Assembly (NCBI GenBank): GCA_002431345.1
Contig: DJEN01000077.1
Location: 1-14,074 of the forward strand
Direction of reading: 5' to 3'
Length of the DNA: 14,074 bases
Source of the DNA: Megasphaera sp. UBA5897
GTDB lineage: Bacteria > Bacillota > Negativicutes > Veillonellales > Megasphaeraceae
The position numbers and the translations under genes are program-made. How positions within the stretch are numbered: position 1 is the first letter of the stretch; every line of letters begins with the position of its first letter. Shown piece after piece: positions 7,078 to 13,826 of the stretch. The notes below the pieces were generated by a model. That model made no database searches. It saw only the letters and a program-made list of their open reading frames with translations, and was not told the DNA's origin.

Positions 7078-7977
7078 ATGAGTGAACTATCTCATCTCGA
7101 CAAGTTAGAGGCAGAAGCCATCTATATTATTCGCGAAGTAGCGGCAGAATGTGAAAAACCGGTCATGCTTTATTCCATAGGTAAAGACAGCTCGGTTATG
7201 CTTCATTTGGCCCGCAAGGCATTTTACCCGGAAAAACCGCCATTTCCGTTTTTGCATGTCAATACGACATGGAAATTTAAAGAAATGATTCGGTTCCGTG
7301 ATGAAACGATGAAAAAATATGGTTTGCAGTTTATTGAATATATTAATCAGGAAGGCGTTAAACAAGGCGTTAATCCTTTTGATTACGGTGCAGCCTATAC
7401 AGATATTATGAAAACACAGGCATTAAAACAGGCACTCCATAAATATGGATTTACAGCTGCTTTTGGTGGTGGCCGTCGAGATGAAGAAAAATCTCGTGCC
7501 AAAGAACGAATTTTTTCGTTCCGGAATGAAGCCCAGGCTTGGGATCCGAAAAATCAGCGTCCAGAAATGTGGAAATTGTATAATACTCATATTCATAAGG
7601 GAGAAAGTATGCGGGTATTCCCAATCTCCAACTGGACTGAAAAAGATATTTGGCAATATATTAAACGAGAACATATCGATATTGTATCCTTGTATTTTGC
7701 CAAAGAACGTCCTTGCGTTTATCGAGACGGCAATATCATTATGGTTGATGATGACCGCATGCGCCTCAAACCAGGCGAAAAAATCATGCATAAAAAAATC
7801 CGCTTCCGCACACTGGGCTGTTACCCGCTGACGGGCGGCATTGAATCCAATGCGGATACACTGGATGCGATTATTGATGAAACATTGAGTGCCGTATCAT
7901 CCGAACGAACAAGCCGGGTTATTGATAAAGAAGCTGCCGGCAGTATGGAACGCAGAAAGAGAGAGGGGTATTTCTAA
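7078..7977 (+). CDS. cysD: Sulfate adenylyltransferase subunit 2 (CysD)
   Basis: This 299-residue subunit catalyses ATP + sulfate to APS + pyrophosphate, together with the GTPase CysN. The modified PP-loop SIGKDSS is at 33-39, followed by VMLHLARKAFYP. GGGRRDEEKSRAKERIFSFR is the typical CysD core signature. The protein ends with the family's basic RRKREGYF tail. The length is the usual one (about 300). One position differs from the family form: HVNTTWKF at about 60-67, where HVDTxWKF is normal. The gene is 17 nt after aprB and 1 nt before cysN, so both subunits should be made in step. Confidence 0.95.
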   Translation: MSELSHLDKLEAEAIYIIREVAAECEKPVMLYSIGKDSSVMLHLARKAFYPEKPPFPFLHVNTTWKFKEMIRFRDETMKKYGLQFIEYINQEGVKQGVNPFDYGAAYTDIMKTQALKQALHKYGFTAAFGGGRRDEEKSRAKERIFSFRNEAQAWDPKNQRPEMWKLYNTHIHKGESMRVFPISNWTEKDIWQYIKREHIDIVSLYFAKERPCVYRDGNIIMVDDDRMRLKPGEKIMHKKIRFRTLGCYPLTGGIESNADTLDAIIDETLSAVSSERTSRVIDKEAAGSMERRKREGYF

Positions 7978-7978
7978 G

Positions 7979-9670
7979 ATGAACAGAAACGGAAATGGAT
8001 TATTAAAATTTATTACATGCGGCAGCGTCGATGACGGCAAATCGACATTGATTGGCCATTTGCTGTATGATGCCAAGCTGTTATATGCGGATCAGAAAAA
8101 AGCACTGGAATTAGAAAGCAAAGTCGGCAGTCGTGGCGGTGCCATTGATTACTCCTTGTTGTTAGATGGATTGATGGCTGAACGGGAACAGGGCATTACC
8201 ATTGATGTTGCTTATCGGTATTTTAGTACAGATAATCGCAGTTTTATCGTAGCCGATACACCGGGGCATGAAGAATATACGCGTAATATGGCTGTTGGTG
8301 CGTCCTTTGCAGATTTAGCAATTATCTTGTTGGATGCAACCAAAGGCGTGCTGGTGCAAACACGCCGTCATGCCCGTATTTGTGCTCTCATGGGGATTCA
8401 GTATTTTGTTTTTGCTGTCAATAAGATGGATTTGGCAAAGTATAGTGAAGCTCGTTTCCATGAAATCGCGGCACAAATTGAAGAACTGCACCAAGAATTG
8501 GGATTGAAGCATGTCATTTTGATTCCTGTATCGGCAACAGAAGGGGACAATGTAACGAAATCGTCTGAAAACATGCCATGGTATCAAGGCCCTACTATCC
8601 TACAGTATTTGGAAAACGTCAATGTAGAAGAAAACCAGGAAGAAGGATTCTGCCTGCCGATTCAGCGTGTTTGCCGTCCGAATCATACGTTCCGCGGTTT
8701 CCAAGGGGAAATTGAAAGCGGTAGCCTTGCTGTAGGAGATACGATTACAACCCTTCCTAGCCGGGAAGAAGCTAAAGTTAAATCAATTCTCATTGGTTTT
8801 GATACGAAGCAAAAAGCCGTGAAGGGACAGCCTGTCAATGTACAGCTGGACAGAGAAGTGGACGTGTCCCGCGGCTGTGTATTTACCAAACAGACAGACA
8901 TACCGCTCAGCCAAAAGATTACAGCTACCCTGCTTTGGATGGACGATGAAGATTTGATTATAGGCAAAGAATATCTCGTAAAAGTAGGCACCAAGGAAAT
9001 TGTCGGCGTGCTGACGGATATCAAACACAAAATAGATGTGAACACCGGCGACTATTTGGCAGCTACGCATTTGACAAAAAATGAAATGGCTGTCTGCACG
9101 ATTTTTGTACAAGAACCGATTGTCGTTGACGTCTTTTCACATCACCGTACACTTGGTGAACTGATTCTTATTGACCGCATCACCAATATGACATCGGCCT
9201 GCGGCGTCGTTATTGATACCAATGACAACAACACAGACGATACTTTTGCAGATGGTGAGCTCAAGGGACGCGGTGATATGTTTGAAGAGTTCTTCTACGG
9301 CATGCAAAGTCTGAACATCAATAAAGTCAAACCGGCACCGCATCAATACCACGTAGGAGATAAAATCCCTGTCACAGGGAAAACATATGCATATCCGCAT
9401 GACTTTGACTGCTTGATTCTTCGGGATCAGGTAGCTGTAGAAGTCAGAAACGATCGGATTCAAGCCATTCGTTCGCTTCATGAGTATACGTATACAGGCA
9501 TGCCGTTAATTAATGGCCGCGGCTTTGCCATTCAAGTCGATAGTCCGGCTGCTTTTGCTCAATTCATGAAGGAATATCAGCAAACAGGCGAAAATCCGGA
9601 TGCAGAATTATTTGAAACGTGGATGGATTTTGACATGTACCGCTCTATTAAATTCCAAAATGATTTTTAA
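7979..9670 (+). CDS. cysN: Sulfate adenylyltransferase subunit 1 (CysN GTPase) with unusual C-terminal extension
   Basis: This 563-residue GTPase activates the CysD sulfurylase. The GTPase motifs are intact: G1 GSVDDGKST (15-23), the switch region EREQGIT (68-74), G3 DTPGH (93-97), G4 NKMD (148-151) and G5 SAT (185-187). EF-Tu-like domains 2 and 3 follow, ending near GELILIDRITNMTSACGVV (393-411). E. coli CysN is 475 residues. Here about 150 residues follow the core (about 413-563). They are not an APS kinase domain, because no second P-loop is present. The tail contains VGDKIPVTGKTY, RNDRIQAIRSLHEYTYTG and NGRGFAIQV, and ends FDMYRSIKFQNDF; I do not recognise it. The start at 7979 is 1 nt after the cysD stop, with GAGAGGGG (7961-7968) 10 nt upstream. 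An earlier in-frame start inside cysD is rejected because it would add 30 unrelated residues. Confidence 0.92.
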   Translation: MNRNGNGLLKFITCGSVDDGKSTLIGHLLYDAKLLYADQKKALELESKVGSRGGAIDYSLLLDGLMAEREQGITIDVAYRYFSTDNRSFIVADTPGHEEYTRNMAVGASFADLAIILLDATKGVLVQTRRHARICALMGIQYFVFAVNKMDLAKYSEARFHEIAAQIEELHQELGLKHVILIPVSATEGDNVTKSSENMPWYQGPTILQYLENVNVEENQEEGFCLPIQRVCRPNHTFRGFQGEIESGSLAVGDTITTLPSREEAKVKSILIGFDTKQKAVKGQPVNVQLDREVDVSRGCVFTKQTDIPLSQKITATLLWMDDEDLIIGKEYLVKVGTKEIVGVLTDIKHKIDVNTGDYLAATHLTKNEMAVCTIFVQEPIVVDVFSHHRTLGELILIDRITNMTSACGVVIDTNDNNTDDTFADGELKGRGDMFEEFFYGMQSLNINKVKPAPHQYHVGDKIPVTGKTYAYPHDFDCLILRDQVAVEVRNDRIQAIRSLHEYTYTGMPLINGRGFAIQVDSPAAFAQFMKEYQQTGENPDAELFETWMDFDMYRSIKFQNDF

Positions 9671-9702
9671 TACATAAGATACGTATTGTGCATACAGCAT
9701 GG

Positions 9703-9751
9703 GCAGCCCTAAAGAATCTGTCGCGTTGTGCGGCAGCTCTTTTAGGGCTGC
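9703..9751 (+). terminator. Two-part hairpin, probable terminator of the cys operon
   Basis: GCAGCCCTAAA (9703-9713) pairs perfectly with TTTAGGGCTGC (9741-9751). Inside it, after a 4x4 internal loop, a second 7-bp stem pairs 9718-9724 with 9730-9736 around a GTTGT loop. It starts 33 nt after the cysN stop. The U-tract is poor (TTTGTTAT at 9752-9759), so termination may be incomplete or helped by the very stable stem. Confidence 0.7.
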
Positions 9752-10111
9752 TTTGTTATCTGTACGATAAACAATCCCTATGACAGAAGAACTGCATGAT
9801 AAATAGAGCGGATAGAAGAGTGCAGTGTAAGAAAAAACGAATTTGCATTGCACATATCTGTATAAAATCACTGTGAATGATTCATAAACATACTGCAATT
9901 ATAACGAATACATGGCATGCATTTACAAAAATATTGCTAATTTATTATGGAAATATACAAAATTTATATAAAAATAAAAATACATAAAAAATAAATAAAA
10001 ATCATAAATTAAAATAAAAATATTAACACGTAAAACGCATAATGTCGCACGAGTATTTTTTATTTTATATAAAAATATAACTTTTTACAGTACAGAGGCA
10101 TATGTGCATAG
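9752..10111 (+). other. Intergenic region without a supported gene, A+T-rich
   Basis: No reading frame here has a ribosome binding site and a recognisable product. The notable content is a strongly A+T-rich stretch from about 9950 to 10080, with A-runs at 9970-9974, 9976-9980, 9986-9991 and 9997-10001. Three successive run centres lie about 10.5 nt apart, as in intrinsically bent DNA. GCATTTACAAA at 9919-9929 recurs at 10142-10152, and TGCTAATTTA at 9935-9944 recurs inverted at 10135-10144. Confidence 0.6.
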
Positions 10112-10140
10112 TTGACATGCTTAATCAATGGTGCTAAATT
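10112..10140 (+). promoter_or_regulatory. Sigma-70 promoter with extended -10 for cstA
   Basis: A perfect -35 TTGACA (10112-10117) lies 17 nt from TAAATT (10135-10140), which is preceded by TGC (10132-10134), an extended -10. Transcription would start near 10147 and give a leader of about 124 nt before cstA. No other promoter in this intergenic region is as good. Confidence 0.72.
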
Positions 10141-10144
10141 AGCA
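10132..10144. promoter_or_regulatory. Palindromic operator candidate over the cstA -10
   Basis: TGCTAA-A-TTAGCA is a perfect 6-1-6 inverted repeat. It covers the extended -10 element and ends just before the predicted start point. A repressor bound here would block RNA polymerase. A related half site, TGCTAATTTA, occurs about 200 nt upstream at 9935-9944. No regulator gene is adjacent. Confidence 0.45.
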
Positions 10145-10270
10145 TTTACAAAGCAGAAGCAATACGGATTTTGCAAGGCATTAGTTATCATACCAGTACA
10201 TAACATAATTTTTTTCAAGCACCGTATTTGCGAATGACTTTGTATACTTGTTTAATAGGAGGAATTAGTC

Positions 10271-11962
10271 ATGAATGGTGCTGTTTTAGTAGTATGTGCT
10301 ATGGTCATTCTGGCAGTAGCGTATCGTTTTTACGGCAGATGGCTGGCTAAAACGTGGGGCATTGACCCGAATGCGTTAACACCGGCTCATCGTCTGCAGG
10401 ACGGACAGGATTATACGCCGTCTTCTAAGTTTACTGTATTTGCCAATCAGTTTTCATCTATTACGGGTGCCGGTCCTGTAACGGGTCCGATTATTGCCGC
10501 TGCCTACGGCTGGCTGCCGGCTTTCTTATGGCTTATGTTTGGCTGTGTTTTCTTTGGTGCCGTACAAGACTTTACTGCGTTGTATGCATCCATGAAAAAC
10601 GACGGCAAATCGATGGGTGTATTGATTGAAAAGTATATCGGCAAAACAGGACGCCGGTTATTCTTATTATTCTGCTGGGTATTCAGTCTTCTTGTTATTG
10701 CCGCATTCGGTGATATTGTTGCCAAGACATTCAACGGCTTTGCCAAAGATGGTTCGCTGCTTTTGCCGAACGCAGCAGCAGCATCTATTTCTATGCTGTT
10801 CATTTTCGTCGCTATCGCATTTGGCCTGTATATCAAAAAATTCAAACCGAGCGAACCGGTTCGTTTTGTCATTGCCATCATTTTGTTGATTGCTATGCTG
10901 TATGTAGGCATTGACCTGCCGATTTATCTAGGTGCCAGCACTTGGCTTACGATTATTTTTGTATACATTTTCTTTGCTTCTATCATGCCGATGTGGCTTT
11001 TAAAACAGCCACGTGACTACATCAGTGCATTCTTGCTGTTAATGATGATTGCCGGCGGTGTCATTGGTATTTTCGTTGCACAGCCAACCATGAATATGCC
11101 TGCGTTTACACAGTTTAATGTCGGCGGGAAAGATTTGTTCCCGATTTTGTTCATTACCATCGCCTGCGGCGCCGTTTCCGGCTTCCACAGCTTGGTATCT
11201 TCCGGTACGTCTTCCAAAACATTGGATAACGAAAAAGACTGTGTGTTTGTCGGTTATGGTTCCATGTGCGTAGAATCTGTATTAGGCGTTGTATCCTTGG
11301 TTATTGCCTGCGCAGCTGCTTCAAATGGCCATGTGGCACAAGGTACGCCGTTCCAGATTTTCTCTGGTGCCGTTTCTGGATTCTTTACGATGTTTGGCCT
11401 TTCTCAGACTGCTTCTGCCTGTGTCATGACGATGTGCGTTTCGGCATTGGCATTGACCACGTTGGATGCCGTTGGCCGTATTGGCCGTATGTCTTTCCAG
11501 GAATTATTTGCCGTAGATGAAGGCGAAGAAATGAATGCCATCCAGAAAATCTGCGTCAATAAATATGTGGCAACAATTATTACATTGGCATTAGGTTACT
11601 TGCTCTGCTTAGGCGGTTACATGAATATTTGGCCGTTGTTTGGCTCAGCAAACCAGCTTTTAGCTGCCATGGTATTGATTTGCCTGACTGTATTCTTGAA
11701 AATGACAGGCCGTAAGAGCTGGATGCTGTACGCTCCTATGGTTATCATGTTCTGCGTTACAATGACGGCACTTGCCGAATCTGCATACGCATTAGTTATT
11801 AAAATTGCATCGGGCAACTGGACGGTTCTGATTGAAGGCTTGCAGTTTGTTCTTGCCATTGCGCTGATGGTACTGGCTATTTCTATTGCCTACCACTGCG
11901 GCAGAGAATTGAAAAAAGCAGGTCATACAGAAGAAAAAGTACAACCGACAGCCAATCATTAA
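10271..11962 (+). CDS. cstA: CstA-family carbon starvation / pyruvate transporter
   Basis: This 563-residue polytopic membrane protein has roughly 14 hydrophobic segments. The N-terminal CstA signature is clear: TPAHRLQDGQDYTP (37-50), then FANQFSSITGAGPVTGPI (57-74), then AVQDF (97-101). A second conserved block, ACGAVSGFHSLVSSGTSSKT, is at 298-317. E. coli members (CstA, BtsT, about 700 residues) are known as pyruvate/H+ symporters or starvation-induced peptide-uptake proteins. This is the shorter form common in Bacillota and lacks the long C-terminal part. Substrate is therefore uncertain; pyruvate is plausible in a fermenter. The start has AGGAGG (10257-10262) 8 nt upstream. It has its own promoter and terminator, so it is a single-gene unit not linked to the cys operon. 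Confidence 0.93.
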   Translation: MNGAVLVVCAMVILAVAYRFYGRWLAKTWGIDPNALTPAHRLQDGQDYTPSSKFTVFANQFSSITGAGPVTGPIIAAAYGWLPAFLWLMFGCVFFGAVQDFTALYASMKNDGKSMGVLIEKYIGKTGRRLFLLFCWVFSLLVIAAFGDIVAKTFNGFAKDGSLLLPNAAAASISMLFIFVAIAFGLYIKKFKPSEPVRFVIAIILLIAMLYVGIDLPIYLGASTWLTIIFVYIFFASIMPMWLLKQPRDYISAFLLLMMIAGGVIGIFVAQPTMNMPAFTQFNVGGKDLFPILFITIACGAVSGFHSLVSSGTSSKTLDNEKDCVFVGYGSMCVESVLGVVSLVIACAAASNGHVAQGTPFQIFSGAVSGFFTMFGLSQTASACVMTMCVSALALTTLDAVGRIGRMSFQELFAVDEGEEMNAIQKICVNKYVATIITLALGYLLCLGGYMNIWPLFGSANQLLAAMVLICLTVFLKMTGRKSWMLYAPMVIMFCVTMTALAESAYALVIKIASGNWTVLIEGLQFVLAIALMVLAISIAYHCGRELKKAGHTEEKVQPTANH

Positions 11963-11984
11963 GTAGATAATAATGTAATATAAC

Positions 11985-12024
11985 AAAAGCCAGTCTTGAG
12001 AAAATTTTCTCAGGCTGGCTTTTT
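11985..12024 (+). terminator. Rho-independent terminator of cstA
   Basis: AAAAGCCAG (11985-11993) pairs with CTGGCTTTT (12015-12023). The stem continues through a U-G pair and, past a single bulged T at 11997, into GAGAA/TTCTC (11998-12002/12007-12011). The T-run at 12020-12024 completes it. It starts 22 nt after the cstA stop. Confidence 0.9.
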
Positions 12025-12167
12025 GCTGAATCAATAAAAAAAAGATGTAAAACAACGCTTTTGGCTAGTATATTATATACATACGCTGCCTATAGGCGTT
12101 TTTGGTTTTTCCGCTGCAGTTTGAAATCAATTGTCATGCTGCAAACTATGTACTTGAAAGGACAGAA

Positions 12168-12204
12168 TAAAAAGGCTGCAGCAAGATTTTCATTTTGCTG
12201 CAGC
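12168..12204 (-). terminator. Rho-independent terminator of the DEAD-box helicase gene
   Basis: GCTGCAGCAA (12175-12184) and TTGCTGCAGC (12195-12204) form a perfect 10-bp stem with a 10-nt loop. Read on the - strand it is followed by CCTTTTTATT, a good U-tract. It lies 20 nt after the helicase stop codon and faces the cstA terminator across about 140 nt. Confidence 0.9.
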
Positions 12205-12224
12205 TCGTTTTGTTTATCTGGCAG

Positions 12225-13769
12225 TTAGTCTTTAAAATACGGTTTAAAGACAGAGCGATTCGGTTCTTTATGAACTTTTTTTTCTGTGCGCCGATAGTCT
12301 TGTCCGTTTTCGCTGCGGTTCCTGGAGTTAGGTGAGAAATGGCGGCGTTTGGTAAAACGACGTTCTCCATCTCGTTGTTCTCCGCTGCGGCGGGGACGGC
12401 GGTCATTGCGGCGTCCTTGCGGACGACGGGCATGACGGACACGAAGAGGGGCTTCTTCCGTGATTTTGACTGGTGTCATATCCGGTTCTTTGGTAAGCAG
12501 CTTGATAGCGGCAGAAAGCAAAGCTACAGAATCAAAATGGGTGAGCAGTTCTTCTGCATTGGCGCGGTATGTAACAGCGCTTTCATCTTCCGTAGCGGCG
12601 ACGAGTCGGCGGATTGCTGCCTGCTGTGCACCTTCCAGCACTTCTGAAAACGTCGGCGCTTTACGGCGGGCAATACGGCGTTTGATAAGCCGTTCAATAG
12701 CACGCAGATGTTCGATTTCACGAGGAATGACAAATGTCGTCGCTTCACCGCTTTGTCCGGCACGGCCTGTCCGGCCTACACGGTGTACATAGCTTTCCGG
12801 ATCTTGCGGCAGGTCATAGTTAAAGACGTGTGTCACGCCGCTGATGTCCAGACCGCGGGCTGCTACGTCAGTAGCAACGAGAATATCAATTGTCTTTTCG
12901 CGGAACTGACGGATGACGGAATCACGTTTAGCCTGCGTTAAATCGCCATGAATGCCTTCAGCAGAATAGCCGCGCTTTTTCAATGCTTCTGATACTTCAT
13001 CGACGCGGCGCTTGGTGCGGACGAAAATAATTGCCAAATCCGGTTCCTGCAAATCAAGAAGCCGGCACAGGATATCAAATTTTTGACGGTCCGGCACTTC
13101 AATGTAAGACTGTTCAATCAGGTCAATCGTAACTTCCTTAGCTTTCATGCGGACGATTTCCGGATCGTGGAGAAATGTTTCAGCCAGTGTCTGAATCGGC
13201 TTGGGCATGGTAGCCGAGAACAACAGCGTCTGCCGCGTATCCGGTGTAGCTGCCATAATCAAGTTAATATCTTCAATAAAGCCCATGTCGAGCATTTCGT
13301 CGGCTTCATCTAAAACAATCGTAGATAAGTGGCTGAGACTGATTGTGCCGCGTTTCATATGGTCAATAAGACGTCCCGGCGTGGCAACGACAATTTGCGG
13401 GCATTTGCGCAGACGGCGCAGCTGGCGTTCCATATCCTGGCCGCCGTAAATGGGAATCGTCTGGATAGGGGTAAACTGTGCCAAATGATTTAATTCTTCG
13501 GCTACCTGCATAGCCAGTTCACGCGTCGGCGATAAAATAACGGCCTGAATATCTTTGGTCGGTTCAGCCGCTAAAATTTTTTCCAATACAGGAATACCGT
13601 ATGCAGCGGTTTTGCCTGTACCAGTCTGCGCCTGGCCAATCATATCTTTACCGGCCAGTGCTACCGGAATGGCACCGGCTTGGATGGGGGTAGGTTCTTC
13701 AAAGCCCATTTCATTCAGTGCCTGGATAATCACGTCGCTAATATTTAAATTTTGGAATTTTTCTAACAT
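12225..13769 (-). CDS. cshA: DEAD-box ATP-dependent RNA helicase, CshA/DeaD type
   Basis: This 514-residue RNA helicase is of the size of CshA. It unwinds RNA duplexes with ATP and probably acts in RNA decay, ribosome assembly or cold adaptation. The helicase motifs are in order. The Q motif region (F5 to Q30) ends with PTPIQ. Motif I is AQTGTGKT (47-54), Ia PTREL (81-85), Ib TPGR (130-133), II DEAD (154-157), III SAT (185-187), IV IIFVRTKRR (247-255), V ATDVAARGLD (299-308) and VI HRVGRTGRAG (329-338). Past about 440 the tail is rich in Arg, Gly and Asn (RRPQGRRNDRRPRRSG and onward), typical of an RNA-binding extension. AGGAGG lies 5 nt before the ATG. The gene converges on cstA and is unrelated to the sulfate operon. 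CshA and DeaD cannot be told apart from sequence alone, so the symbol is tentative. Confidence 0.93.
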   Translation of the reverse strand: MLEKFQNLNISDVIIQALNEMGFEEPTPIQAGAIPVALAGKDMIGQAQTGTGKTAAYGIPVLEKILAAEPTKDIQAVILSPTRELAMQVAEELNHLAQFTPIQTIPIYGGQDMERQLRRLRKCPQIVVATPGRLIDHMKRGTISLSHLSTIVLDEADEMLDMGFIEDINLIMAATPDTRQTLLFSATMPKPIQTLAETFLHDPEIVRMKAKEVTIDLIEQSYIEVPDRQKFDILCRLLDLQEPDLAIIFVRTKRRVDEVSEALKKRGYSAEGIHGDLTQAKRDSVIRQFREKTIDILVATDVAARGLDISGVTHVFNYDLPQDPESYVHRVGRTGRAGQSGEATTFVIPREIEHLRAIERLIKRRIARRKAPTFSEVLEGAQQAAIRRLVAATEDESAVTYRANAEELLTHFDSVALLSAAIKLLTKEPDMTPVKITEEAPLRVRHARRPQGRRNDRRPRRSGEQRDGERRFTKRRHFSPNSRNRSENGQDYRRTEKKVHKEPNRSVFKPYFKD

Positions 13770-13796
13770 GGAATCCTCCTTTTGTATAACTTTTTT

Positions 13797-13826
13797 ATTA
13801 TATCATCGCTATGGGCAAAAAGATAG
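13797..13826 (-). promoter_or_regulatory. Extended -10 promoter for the helicase gene
   Basis: Read on the - strand, a perfect TATAAT (13797-13802 on the + coordinates) is directly preceded by TGA, giving TGATATAAT, an extended -10. The -35 region about 17 nt upstream (TATCTT, near 13820-13825) is poor, which an extended -10 can offset. Transcription would start near 13790 and give a leader of about 21 nt that includes the AGGAGG site. Confidence 0.6.

Noticed and set aside
9356..9386. VGDKIPVTGKTY in the CysN tail, looking like a second P-loop
   Set aside because: Walker A needs Gly five residues before the Gly of GKT. Here that position is Lys and the Gly is seven back. There is also no APS kinase sequence around it.
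9608..9898. A - strand open frame of 96 codons across the end of cysN and the terminator
   Set aside because: It overlaps the cysN 3' end and runs through the two-part hairpin. It has no recognisable product; chance opening is the simplest reading.
12083..12103. A possible extra terminator (ACGC with GCGT, then TTTTTGG) between cstA and the helicase
   Set aside because: The stem is only 4-5 bp with a bulge, and a strong terminator already lies just upstream at 11985-12024.
12137..12229. A 30-codon open frame starting ATGCTGCAA
   Set aside because: It has no good ribosome binding site and passes straight through the helicase terminator hairpin.
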